From: Elusimicrobiota bacterium
GTDB taxonomy: Bacteria > Elusimicrobiota > Elusimicrobia > UBA1565 > UBA9628
Reading direction: 5' to 3'
Assembly (NCBI GenBank): GCA_016212825.1
Contig: JACRDS010000028.1
Span: 1-33,069, forward strand
Length of the DNA: 33,069 nt
Shown here in pieces: positions 23,801-31,958 of this stretch. Numbering within the stretch: position 1 is the stretch's first letter; each line of letters opens with the position of its first letter. Both the position numbers and the translations under genes were made by a program. The notes under the pieces were generated by a model. That model worked only from the letters and a program-made list of their open reading frames with translations. It was not told where the DNA came from and ran no database searches.

Positions 23801-25362
23801 GGAATCCTCCTCTGGGCCCAGACCGCCAGTTTCTCGCGGGATATCTTCGCATTATGCCGGATGTCCACCGGGAAAGCCGGGTGGAACAGCACCGTCCGGA
23901 TAGCCTTGGTATGCTCAAAGCGCCGGGCCGTCTCCAGCAGCTCCCGCCGGACCCGAGCCTCGTCGGCCCCGCGCTCGAGCTCCACGCAGAGCACCGGGCC
24001 GGACGGGACGCCCACCAACGCGCTGCGCCGCACCGCCGGATGCTGGTTGAAGACCCCCTCGCAGGGGATGGTGAAGAGCCCGCCCACCCGGTGGCTCTTG
24101 CGGCCGCAGAACCAGAGTCGTCCCCGATCGTCGAAATAGCCCAGATCCCCCATGCGGTGGCGCACGGAGCCGTGGTCCGGGATCTTGGCCAGGGCCGTGG
24201 CCTCGGGCCTGCGGAAGTACTCGGCCGTGACCACCGGGCCCTTGACCACGATCTCGCCGGTCCGGCCCTGCGGCAGGCAGAGTTCCTCGGACCAGGAGCC
24301 GATGGGCTCGTCGCTGATGCCGACGATCCTGACCTCCATGCCGGGCCAGGGCCTGCCCACGCAGACCCCGCGGCCCTGCGCGGTCAGGGCCGCGGTCTCG
24401 CCGAGCACCTCCGCCGCGGTGATGCAGGCCACAGGCAGAGCCTCCGTGGCGCCGTAAGGAGTGTGGATCTCGGCTCCCGGCCCGAGCATCCGGGCCAGCC
24501 GGGCCAGGACCTTGGCCGGCACCGGCGCGCCGCAGCTGATCACGCGCCGGAGGCTGGGCAGGCAGACCCCGTGCCTCTCGCCGCAGCGGCTCAGCGCGTC
24601 GAGCAGGGCCGGCGAGCCGAAGAGCTGGACCGCGCCGTGCTCCTGGATGGGCAGGACGATCTCGAGCGGGTCCACTCTGGCCGGCCGGGTCGGGTCCATG
24701 CGCGGGATGATGGTGGTCAGGCCCAGGGCCACGTCGAAGAGGGCGAAGAGCGGGAAGGTCGCCACCGAGACCCCGCCCGGCTCGATGCCGAAGTGCTCCT
24801 TGAGCATGGCGGCCTGGTGCGCGAAGAGGGAATGCGTGTAGACCGCGCCCTTCGGGGCGCCGGTGCTGCCCGAGGTGAACAGGATCGCCGCCGTGCCGTT
24901 CTTGTCGAAGTCGGGGCCGGAGGCCCCGACTCCGCGAGGGCCCCCGCGGGGCCCGAGCGCGTTGCTGGGGGACAATGCCGTTTTTATGCTGTCCTTCCCC
25001 CAGCCTCCGATGATCCGTGCGATATGGGCTTTGGCCGACCCGATGAACGCCTCCGGCGCCGCCTCGTCGAGGCAGCGCCCCAGGTTCCTCCAGCCGATGC
25101 CCGGGTCGATGAGCACCGGGACCGCGCCGCAGCGGAACAGGGCGAAGGCCAGGGAGACGAACTCGATGCCGGGAGGCACCAGCAGCGCGGTCCGCACCCC
25201 GGGCCCGATGCCGCGCGCGGCCAAGCCCTCGACCAGCCGGGAGCACCGCTCGTCAAGCTCGCGGAAGGTGACGCTGCGCCCGCCGGCCAGCACGGCGGGG
25301 CGGTCCGGGACCGCGGCGGCGGCCTGCGCGAGCAGTTCCGAGACGCCGGGCAAACGCGTCAT
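23797..25362 (-). CDS. oleC: OleC: beta-lactone synthetase (AMP-forming ligase family)
   Basis: The 521-residue protein has the adenylate-forming core: ILFTSGSTGAPKGAVYTH, YGATEALPV, GDLGYFDDRGRLWFCGRKSHRV and a C-terminal catalytic region. OleC activates the beta-hydroxy acid from OleD with ATP and closes it to a beta-lactone. A Gly/Pro/Arg-rich stretch (about 30 residues, SNALGPRGGPRGVGASGPDF) precedes the P-loop and is encoded by two adjacent hairpins (24910-24954), apparently an insertion. The ATG at 25362 overlaps the upstream stop as ATGA. Confidence 0.92.
   Translation of the reverse strand: MTRLPGVSELLAQAAAAVPDRPAVLAGGRSVTFRELDERCSRLVEGLAARGIGPGVRTALLVPPGIEFVSLAFALFRCGAVPVLIDPGIGWRNLGRCLDEAAPEAFIGSAKAHIARIIGGWGKDSIKTALSPSNALGPRGGPRGVGASGPDFDKNGTAAILFTSGSTGAPKGAVYTHSLFAHQAAMLKEHFGIEPGGVSVATFPLFALFDVALGLTTIIPRMDPTRPARVDPLEIVLPIQEHGAVQLFGSPALLDALSRCGERHGVCLPSLRRVISCGAPVPAKVLARLARMLGPGAEIHTPYGATEALPVACITAAEVLGETAALTAQGRGVCVGRPWPGMEVRIVGISDEPIGSWSEELCLPQGRTGEIVVKGPVVTAEYFRRPEATALAKIPDHGSVRHRMGDLGYFDDRGRLWFCGRKSHRVGGLFTIPCEGVFNQHPAVRRSALVGVPSGPVLCVELERGADEARVRRELLETARRFEHTKAIRTVLFHPAFPVDIRHNAKISREKLAVWAQRRIP
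24910..24954. repeat. Two adjacent perfect hairpins inside oleC
   Basis: GTCGGGGCC (24910-24918) pairs perfectly with 24922-24930 over a 3-nt loop. GGGCCCC (24938-24944) pairs with 24948-24954 over CGC. They encode the extra Gly/Pro/Arg-rich loop of OleC, keep the frame, and look like an inserted palindromic repeat. Confidence 0.75.
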
Positions 25363-26012
25363 GGCGCCACGGCTCCCTGCAGGCCGCGGCGCAGGTGCGC
25401 GCAGACGGCCTGCAGCCGGCCGGCATCGCGCGCCAGCGCGCCGCGCAGGCCCCGGGCCAGCTCGAGCTGGACCCCGCCGCGCTGCGCGCGGTTGACGATG
25501 TTGCGGCGGCTGCGGCCGGGGAGCCGACGGCAGGGCTCCTCCACGCTGAAGCCGCCGGCGCGCAAAGCCTGCGCCACGCGGCGCCGCGGTCCCCGAGCGC
25601 TGCCGCCCACGCACACCCCCTCGCCCTCATCGCGCGAGCCGTGCACGGACAGGGCCAGGACCGCGGCCGTGGCCAAGGCCACGGCCGCCGGGTCGTCGAA
25701 ATGCTTGGAGGTCACGTGGAGTCGGCCGTCATCCTGCCCCAGCAGGCCCTCCAGCAGATACAGGTTCCAGTCCTCCTGCGCCACGGCGCGCGCGACCTCG
25801 GCGGTGCCGGCTTCGATGCCGCCCCCATGGACGGCCAGCACCGTGACCGGCGCTCCCCGGTCGCGGGCCGTGACGCGGAAGGCCTCGCCCGGCTTCTCCG
25901 CGGCCTGCAGTGCGGCGAAGCCGGAGTAGCGGTCCTTGCCCAGGCCGGGAACGGCGGCGAACAGGAGCCCGGCCGCCAGACCCGTGTTAAGCCGCCAGCG
26001 GATGCCGCGCAA
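25359..26012 (-). CDS. Exported poly-gamma-glutamate hydrolase-family protein
   Basis: The 217-residue protein fits the zinc-dependent poly-gamma-glutamate hydrolase family (phage PghP/YjqB type): VLAVHGGGIEAGTAEVARAV, LHVTSKHFDDP, LSVHGSRDEG, VCVGG, NIVNRAQRGGVQLELARGLR. His, Glu and Asp of these motifs are the probable metal and catalytic residues. A TTG start at 26012 is used because it gives a signal-like N-terminus (RGIRWRLNTGLAAGLLFAAVPGLG) and no in-frame ATG lies near. The gene overlaps oleB by 26 nt and oleC by 4 nt, so it is embedded in the ole operon. The family has no known role in olefin synthesis; it may act on an envelope amide or ester. Confidence 0.85.
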   Translation of the reverse strand: MRGIRWRLNTGLAAGLLFAAVPGLGKDRYSGFAALQAAEKPGEAFRVTARDRGAPVTVLAVHGGGIEAGTAEVARAVAQEDWNLYLLEGLLGQDDGRLHVTSKHFDDPAAVALATAAVLALSVHGSRDEGEGVCVGGSARGPRRRVAQALRAGGFSVEEPCRRLPGRSRRNIVNRAQRGGVQLELARGLRGALARDAGRLQAVCAHLRRGLQGAVAP

Positions 26013-26871
26013 GGAAATCCCTCACCAGGGGTATGATCTGCTCCCCGGCGTCCTCCAGGACGTAGTGCCCCGCGTCCGCGAAGCTGTGCACCTCGGCCCG
26101 GGGGAAGCGCCGGGTCCATTCGTCGAGGAACTGCCGGTCGAACACGAAGTCCTTCTCGCCCCAGCAGATGAGCATGGGCCGGTCCTGGAACTGCGGCAGG
26201 GCCGCCGCCGTCTGCTGGACCACGCCGAAGGCCCTGTCCCGGGGCCCCAGAGGGATGTCCTCCACGAAGCGCTGCACCGCGATGCGGTGCGCCCAGGAGT
26301 CGTAGGGCTCCAGATACAGGCGCTGCAGCTCCGCGCTCATGGGCTTGCGCGTGCAGCAAAGGTGGACCGCGGCCCGGGCGAAGGCGTTGGCCCCGCGCAC
26401 CAGCAGGGCGCCCAGGGGATTGCGGCAGGCCCGCAGGCGCCAGGGGAAGCTCTTCCCCGCGGGCAGGGGGAAGGCCGCGGAGTTGAGGATGACCAGACGC
26501 CGCACGCGCTCCGGATGGCGGGCCGCGTAGGTCATGCCGATCATCCCTCCCCAATCGTGCAGGACCAAGGTGACGCGGTCCTTCACCCCGATGGAATCGA
26601 GGAGCGCCTCCAGGTCATCGGCGCGGCTCTTGAGCGTGTAGTCGTAGAGGCCGTCGCCGGGCTTGCTGGAGAGGCCGCAGCCGATGTGGTCCGGGACCAC
26701 GACGCGGCAGGAATCGCTGAGGGCCTTCGCAAGCTCCCGATAGTAGACCGCCCAACTCGGGTTGCCGTGCACCATGACCACCGGGTCGCCGGAGCCCGCG
26801 TCGAGGTAGTGCTGGCGCAGGGCGCCGCGCTCGAAGAACCGGCTCTCGAAAGGCAGGGCCGGGTGCTTCAC
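25987..26871 (-). CDS. oleB: OleB: beta-lactone decarboxylase (alpha/beta hydrolase)
   Basis: The 294-residue protein is of the haloalkane-dehalogenase type: VVMVHGNPSWAVYYREL, VVPDHIGCGLSSKP, the nucleophile elbow VLHDWGG with Asp106, GEKDFVFD and the catalytic His269 in ADAGHYVLED. OleB removes CO2 from the beta-lactone made by OleC, giving a cis-olefin. GTG 26871 overlaps the oleA stop as GTGA. The frame also remains open far upstream within oleA, but that is out-of-frame sequence of the real oleA gene. Confidence 0.93.
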   Translation of the reverse strand: MKHPALPFESRFFERGALRQHYLDAGSGDPVVMVHGNPSWAVYYRELAKALSDSCRVVVPDHIGCGLSSKPGDGLYDYTLKSRADDLEALLDSIGVKDRVTLVLHDWGGMIGMTYAARHPERVRRLVILNSAAFPLPAGKSFPWRLRACRNPLGALLVRGANAFARAAVHLCCTRKPMSAELQRLYLEPYDSWAHRIAVQRFVEDIPLGPRDRAFGVVQQTAAALPQFQDRPMLICWGEKDFVFDRQFLDEWTRRFPRAEVHSFADAGHYVLEDAGEQIIPLVRDFLARHPLAA

Positions 26872-27881
26872 CACTGCCACCCCAGCATCAGGCAGTTGAG
26901 GCCGCTGCCGATGCCCAGGAAAGCCACCTTGTCGCCCTTCTGCAGGAACTCGCGCTCCTCGGCGAGGGCCGCGGTCATGGGCAGGGATACGGTGCCGATG
27001 TTGCCCAGGAACTCGTAGGTCTGGAAATCCCTGTCCTCGGGGACGCCGATCTCGGCGAGGACCTGGCTGCGATGCGGGGCGCCGACCTGGTGGCAGACGG
27101 TCTTGTCGACGGAGGCCGCGGTCCAGCCCAGCTCCTTCAGGAAGGCCGCCCAGGTGGCGCGGCCCAGGACCACGCCGTGCTTGAGCACCGCGGCCGCGTC
27201 CGTGGACATGGAGTCGCGGTGCCAGAGGCACAGGCCGTGGTGTTCCGGGGCCGCGCGCAGCACGCCGCCCAGGAGACGGCGGCCTTCGCGGCCGAAGGAC
27301 CCGTCCGTGATGAGCACTCCCGCCGCGCCCGAGCCGCCGGTCAAAGTCGCCATGGAGAGGCGAAAGCGGTCCATGCCCGGGTCCTTGAGCATGCTCGCGA
27401 TCATGCTGTCGTTGATCTCGCGGGCCGACTCGCAGGAGACCACCAGGCCGGCGCGCATGGCGCCCAGCTCGATGGCGTTGGCCACCTCGAAAATCCCGTT
27501 CATCACCCCCAGGCAGGCATTGGAGATGTCGTAGACCGCGCAGTCGGGCCGCACGCCCAGGCCGGCCGCCACGGCGCAGGCCGTGGCCGGCTCGCTGGCC
27601 TCGCGGCAGACCCCGGCGGAGATCAGCGCCCCCAGCTCGGAGGCGGGCACCCCCGCCGCGGCCAGGGCTTTGCGCCCGGCCCGGACGGCGCCCTCGGAGA
27701 GCTTGAAGCCGGGGTCCCACCAGCGCCGCTCGCGGATGCCGGTGAGGGCCTCGAGCTGGCCCGCCTGCATGCCCAGGGCCTGGTAGACCGGGGAGATGCG
27801 CTCCTCCAGGGCCGCCGAGGTCACGACGTTGGGAGCGAGCTCGTAGCCGATGGCGTCGAGGCGGACCTTGGCGTAGCGCAT
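26868..27881 (-). CDS. oleA: OleA: acyl-CoA head-to-head condensing thiolase
   Basis: The 337-residue thiolase-fold protein joins two acyl-CoA chains by non-decarboxylative Claisen condensation, the first step of long-chain olefin synthesis. The catalytic Cys is 123 (ISNACLGVMNG), with His264 (TVCHQVGAPH) and Asn294 (FLGNIGTVSLP). Glu97 (REASEPATA) lies 26 residues before the Cys, the spacing I recall for the OleA-specific Glu117/Cys143 pair of Xanthomonas campestris. FabH is the main alternative, but this Glu and the oleBCD neighbours argue against it. ATG 27881 lies 9 nt after the lipoprotein gene, so the two may be co-transcribed. Confidence 0.94.
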   Translation of the reverse strand: MRYAKVRLDAIGYELAPNVVTSAALEERISPVYQALGMQAGQLEALTGIRERRWWDPGFKLSEGAVRAGRKALAAAGVPASELGALISAGVCREASEPATACAVAAGLGVRPDCAVYDISNACLGVMNGIFEVANAIELGAMRAGLVVSCESAREINDSMIASMLKDPGMDRFRLSMATLTGGSGAAGVLITDGSFGREGRRLLGGVLRAAPEHHGLCLWHRDSMSTDAAAVLKHGVVLGRATWAAFLKELGWTAASVDKTVCHQVGAPHRSQVLAEIGVPEDRDFQTYEFLGNIGTVSLPMTAALAEEREFLQKGDKVAFLGIGSGLNCLMLGWQW

Positions 27882-27890
27882 GCCGGCGGC

Positions 27891-28730
27891 TCAGTCCTCG
27901 ATGGCGCCGGAGACGGCGTCCGCCAGGACGGCGGCGGCCTGGGCCGCGGCCTTGCCCGCGGCCTTCTCGCAAGCCTCGCTCTGGGTGCGGCCGAAGCCGG
28001 TGGCGTCCTTGACCGAGCGGCCCGCGACCTTCCGCTCACCGGGGGTCCCCCGGGCCACGACCGCCTCGGGTGCGAGCACGGCGCGGCAGGCCAGCCCCAC
28101 CTCCACACCCAGAGGCCGGGCGGAGCCGAGCTCCTCGCTCTTGAGCTCCCCGGAGACCAGGATGCGCGCCGCCGCGGCCTGGGTCGGAGGCAGGATCCAG
28201 TAGCCCTTCTCCATGAAGCGCCGGGTGAACTCGGCCTCGGCGAGCTTGGCCAAGGCCGGGGACGGACTGGAGAGCGCCAAGGCCACGCTCTTCTCGCTGC
28301 GCCGGCGCGTCGCCTCGGCCAGGGCCTCCTTCACCGCCGCGTCGGCCTCTTCCCGGCTCATGGCGCAGCGCACCCAATACTCCCGGCGGCGCTCGTCGCG
28401 GAACTCCTCGAAGCGCTTGCGGCCGAGCGCGAGGTCCACGACGCTGCCGGTCACGCTCTCCACGGTCTGCTCCGAGTCCTGTCCAGAGCTGCGCAGGCTG
28501 GTCTGGACCTCGCCGCGGACCTTCGCGCGGAGCTTGAGGCTCAACTTCTGCATCGCATCGTTGTAGGCCGCGTCGCGGGCCTTCTTCGGCCCTTCGGGGT
28601 CATGAGCCTGGTAGGAGCCCATGCCGACGCCCTCCAGGTCCGTCCCGGAGGCTCCGACCCAGGCCGGACGCCGGACCGCGGGTCCGCAGGCGGCAAGCGC
28701 CGCGCACAAGAATAGGGTCGCTTTTCTCAT
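27891..28730 (-). CDS. LPP20-like outer-membrane lipoprotein
   Basis: The 279-residue protein starts with a lipoprotein signal (MRKATLFLCAALAAC, Cys15 after the lipobox). Residues 40-125 resemble the LPP20 fold (AHDPEGPKKARDAAYNDAMQ, then LRAKVRGEVQTSL), common in exported proteins such as FlgP. The C-terminal half adds a sequence with ILVSGELKSEELG and an Ala-rich tail. It lies 9 nt upstream of oleA on the same strand and divergent from a FlgO-like/VWA protein, so it may serve envelope assembly rather than hydrocarbon synthesis. Function is unproven. Confidence 0.75.
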   Translation of the reverse strand: MRKATLFLCAALAACGPAVRRPAWVGASGTDLEGVGMGSYQAHDPEGPKKARDAAYNDAMQKLSLKLRAKVRGEVQTSLRSSGQDSEQTVESVTGSVVDLALGRKRFEEFRDERRREYWVRCAMSREEADAAVKEALAEATRRRSEKSVALALSSPSPALAKLAEAEFTRRFMEKGYWILPPTQAAAARILVSGELKSEELGSARPLGVEVGLACRAVLAPEAVVARGTPGERKVAGRSVKDATGFGRTQSEACEKAAGKAAAQAAAVLADAVSGAIED

Positions 28731-28830
28731 CGGAACTCGGCCCCGGAGCCGGTGTCAGATAAGGATAGCATTTCATTGCTGTTCTGGTTCTCGATACTAT
28801 GTTACAATCCAGCCAGTCGAAGGAGGCCCG
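28731..28830. promoter_or_regulatory. Divergent intergenic region with AGGAGG site
   Basis: The 100-bp gap is AT-rich at 28770-28810. A TACAAT (28803-28808) is a plausible -10 for the VWA gene, without a clear -35. AGGAGG at 28821-28826 is the ribosome site of that gene. No distinct promoter for the minus-strand lipoprotein was found. Confidence 0.4.
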
Positions 28831-30453
28831 ATGAAGCTCATCTCCAGACTCGTCCTCGCCGCATCTGCCCTGGCTTTTCTCGCCGCGTCCGCCTCGGCGG
28901 AGCCCCTCGAGAAGCTCGCCCGCAAGCTCGAGGCCGGGCTCAAGGACCGGCCGGTCAAGCAGGTGGCCGTGCTGAGCTTCCCCTACCACGAGGGCGCCAC
29001 GAGCAGCGGCTCGAGCATCGTGCAGGAGCGTCTCACCACCTTCCTGGTGGAGGGCGGCAAGATGCAGGTCGTGGAGCGCAGCCTGCTCAAGAAGGCTCTC
29101 GAGGAGATGAAGCTCGGGACCAGCGGGCTGCTCGACCCCGAGACCACCAAGGAACTGGGCAAGGTCCTGGGCGTGGACGCGGTGGTGGTGGGGACCCTCA
29201 ACGACCTCTCCAAGAAGAAGACCGAGCTCAACGCGCGCATCATCCAGACCGAGACCGGCAAGATCCTCACCGCCTCCCAGGCGCGCTTCGCGCGGACCTG
29301 GACCGACGAGCCGGTCAAAACGGGGCAGACTCCGGTGGCGGGCCCGACGACTCCAGTCACGCCGGCCAACCCCGAGCCCAAGCAGCCCGCGGGCAAGCCC
29401 CTGGTCCAGCTCGCCATCCTGCTCGACACCTCCAACAGCATGGACGGGCTCATCAGCCAGGCCAAGAACCAGCTCTGGCACATCATCAACGAGTTCGGCG
29501 CCGCGGAGAAGAGCGGCGGAGCCCCGACGGTGCAGGTGGCGCTCTACGAGTACGGCAACAGCACCTTGGCCGCCGGAGAAGGCTACGTCCGCCAGGTCCT
29601 GCCCTTCACCACGGACCTCGACAAGGTCTCCGAGCAGCTCTTCGGGTTGCGCACCAACGGCGGGGACGAGTACTGCGGCTGGGTCATCCGCGACGCGGTC
29701 AACGCCCTGCGCTGGGACAAGAACGCCGACGTCTACAAGGCGGTCTTCATCGCGGGCAACGAGCCCTTCACCCAGGGGCCGGTGGACTTCCGCGAGTCCG
29801 TCAACGCCGCGGCCCGCAAGGGCATCGTGGTCAACACCATCTTCTGCGGCGGCCGCCAGGAAGGCATGGCCATGCAGTGGCAGGCCGGGGCCCAGATGGG
29901 CGGCGGCGACTACGCCAACATCGACCAGGCCGCGCAGGTGGTGTCCATCAGCGCCCCGCAGGACGCGGAGATCCAGAAGCTCTCGTCCGAGCTCAACCGC
30001 ACCTTCATCGCCTACGGCGCGTCCGGAAAGAAGGCCATGGCCCGGCAGGAAGCCGCGGACCGCGCCGCGCTCGCGGCACCGGCCGCCGCCGGCGTGGCGA
30101 CCCAGCGCGGCCTGGCCAAGGCCAGCGGCCAGTACGCGCAGTCGGCCCAAGAGTGGGACGCGGTCAGCGCCCTGCAGAGCGGCAAGCTCCAGGCCAACGA
30201 GCTCAAGGCCGAGGAGCTGCCCGATGAGATGAAGGGCATGGACGCCAAGCAGCGCGAGGCCTACATCAAGAAGAAGGCCGACGAGCGCAAGGACATTCAG
30301 GCCAAGATCCGGCGCCTCAACGAGGAGCGCCGCAAGTACGTGGCGCAGAAGGAGAAGGAGGAGGCGGGCAAGGGCGGGGCCGAGACCCTGGGGCAGGCGG
30401 TCATCAAGAGCGTGCGCTCGCAGGCCTCCAAGAAGGGCTTCAAGTTCAAGTGA
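28831..30453 (+). CDS. Secreted FlgO/CsgG-like and VWA-domain protein
   Basis: The 540-residue protein has a signal peptide (RLVLAASALAFLAASASA). Residues 43-155 resemble the FlgO/CsgG domain of periplasmic and outer-membrane proteins (VAVLSFPYHEG, LGKVLGVDAVVVGTLNDL, ARIIQTETGKIL). A Pro-rich linker leads to a von Willebrand A domain (about 192-370) with the metal-site DTSNSM (Asp199, Ser201, Ser203). The C-terminal 170 residues are Ala-rich and then charged, likely coiled coil (YIKKKADERKDIQAKIRRL). AGGAGG lies 5 nt before ATG 28831. It probably mediates cell-surface or envelope contacts. The next gene begins at its stop codon. Confidence 0.8.
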   Translation: MKLISRLVLAASALAFLAASASAEPLEKLARKLEAGLKDRPVKQVAVLSFPYHEGATSSGSSIVQERLTTFLVEGGKMQVVERSLLKKALEEMKLGTSGLLDPETTKELGKVLGVDAVVVGTLNDLSKKKTELNARIIQTETGKILTASQARFARTWTDEPVKTGQTPVAGPTTPVTPANPEPKQPAGKPLVQLAILLDTSNSMDGLISQAKNQLWHIINEFGAAEKSGGAPTVQVALYEYGNSTLAAGEGYVRQVLPFTTDLDKVSEQLFGLRTNGGDEYCGWVIRDAVNALRWDKNADVYKAVFIAGNEPFTQGPVDFRESVNAAARKGIVVNTIFCGGRQEGMAMQWQAGAQMGGGDYANIDQAAQVVSISAPQDAEIQKLSSELNRTFIAYGASGKKAMARQEAADRAALAAPAAAGVATQRGLAKASGQYAQSAQEWDAVSALQSGKLQANELKAEELPDEMKGMDAKQREAYIKKKADERKDIQAKIRRLNEERRKYVAQKEKEEAGKGGAETLGQAVIKSVRSQASKKGFKFK

Positions 30454-30455
30454 CC

Positions 30456-31958
30456 ATGGACCCGATCAAGATCAGCGTCTTCGCCGACGAACTGCTGGAG
30501 CGCTGCGCGCGCCGCCGGCTGGGCCTGAAGGCCACCCTGGATGAGTTCCTGCCCGCCATGGCTCGGCGCTTCGGCGCGGCCGCGGCCGCGGTCGAGACAC
30601 TAACCGAGGACCTCCGGAAGGAGGCGTTCCGCTGGGGGGCGGGCTCGCCGCGGCTGCGCTGGGTCCACCACCCGCTCGATGTGGCGGGCCGGCGCGTGGG
30701 CTCCATCGCCTTCGGCTACCGGGCGCCCGCGGGCCCGGGGCACCGTGCCTGCCTCGAGGCGGTCTGCGAGGAGCTCGACGGCGTCCTGTGGAACATCCAG
30801 ACCTCGGCGATCAAGCAGCGGCTCATGGAGCGGGTCACCCGCTGCCTGACCAAGAGCGTGCTGCGCGAGGCCATCGACGAGGCGGTGGGCGCACTGCACG
30901 CCGAGATCCCGTTCCGGCACCTGGGCCTGGTCTATCTCAACGACGACGCCTCCGGAGGCAACCGCATCCAGTACCGCATCTACAAGGGCCGGCGCTGCGT
31001 GCGCGACTCCGAGCAGCGGCCGAACCGGGCCCTGAGCCGGGCCATCGGCTGCCTGGGGCTCGACCTGCTCAACCCGGACCGGCACGTGGTGCGCCACTCC
31101 CTGGGCTTCCGGGAAGGCATGGGCTTCACCCTCAGCGGCCAGGCCGCGGGCGCGCGCAGCCTGGGTAAGCTGGTGGCCGAGGTGGACGGCGGGCTGGACA
31201 CCTTCGGCCGCGACCTCATGCGCATCTTCGCCAACTCGATCAGCCAGCGCCTCATCGACTACAACCGGGAGCGGCGCCACCTGGCGCAGTTCTTCGCCCC
31301 GGCCGTAGTCTCGGAGCTGCTCAGCGACCCGGACTACCGGCGCAAGCACCTCTCCCCGCGCGTCAAACCCATCGCTATCCTCTACGCGGACATCAACTCC
31401 TTCACCAAGCTCTGCGAACGCGCCCTGCGCCGGCCCGACCGCATCGGCGAGTTCGTGGACCGCTGGAGCGAGGGCGCCGTGCGCATCGCCTGGGAGCGGG
31501 GCGGGGTCTTCGACAAGATGGTGGGCGACTGCGTCATCATCCACTTCGGCCCGCCGTTCTACCGGGGCGGCGACGGGCAGAACGCCCGGGAGGCCCTGCT
31601 CGCGGCCCGCGAGATCCAGGCCTTCACCAGACGCCTGGAGCGCGACCCGCGCTTCCGCAGCCTGCCGCGCAAGGCCAAGCTCAAGGGCCTGGGCGTGGCC
31701 GTGGGCATCAACCTCTGCCCGGCGGCCATCGGCCTCTTCGGGCCCAACCAGGACTTCACGGCCTTCTCCTCGGGCATGAACCAGGCCGCCCGCCTGCAGT
31801 CCAAGGCCGGGTTCCGCGAGACCTTGGTGATGGAATCCGTGGTCGCGGCGATGAAGAAGGCGGGCTTGGCCAGGGGCATGCGCTTCGAGGGTCCCTTCGA
31901 GGTCGAGGTCAAGAACGTGGCCAAGCCCCTGCGCTACTACCGGCTGAAGGGCCGCTAG
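30456..31958 (+). CDS. Class III adenylate/guanylate cyclase
   Basis: The 500-residue protein has an N-terminal region with GAF-like character (residues 1-285) and a C-terminal cyclase domain. Metal-binding Asps are 312 (LYADINSFTKL) and 358 (VFDKMVGDCVIIHFG), 46 residues apart. The transition-state Asn and Arg are in SGMNQAARLQ. The usual Asp/Thr in the substrate-specifying position is not clear, so ATP or GTP cannot be chosen. ATG 30456 lies 2 nt after the VWA stop; GTG 30450 would overlap it as GTGA. It may supply a cyclic nucleotide signal, and a Crp-like regulator is encoded elsewhere in the window, although a link is speculation. A transposon is inserted 14 nt beyond its stop. Confidence 0.88.
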   Translation: MDPIKISVFADELLERCARRRLGLKATLDEFLPAMARRFGAAAAAVETLTEDLRKEAFRWGAGSPRLRWVHHPLDVAGRRVGSIAFGYRAPAGPGHRACLEAVCEELDGVLWNIQTSAIKQRLMERVTRCLTKSVLREAIDEAVGALHAEIPFRHLGLVYLNDDASGGNRIQYRIYKGRRCVRDSEQRPNRALSRAIGCLGLDLLNPDRHVVRHSLGFREGMGFTLSGQAAGARSLGKLVAEVDGGLDTFGRDLMRIFANSISQRLIDYNRERRHLAQFFAPAVVSELLSDPDYRRKHLSPRVKPIAILYADINSFTKLCERALRRPDRIGEFVDRWSEGAVRIAWERGGVFDKMVGDCVIIHFGPPFYRGGDGQNAREALLAAREIQAFTRRLERDPRFRSLPRKAKLKGLGVAVGINLCPAAIGLFGPNQDFTAFSSGMNQAARLQSKAGFRETLVMESVVAAMKKAGLARGMRFEGPFEVEVKNVAKPLRYYRLKGR

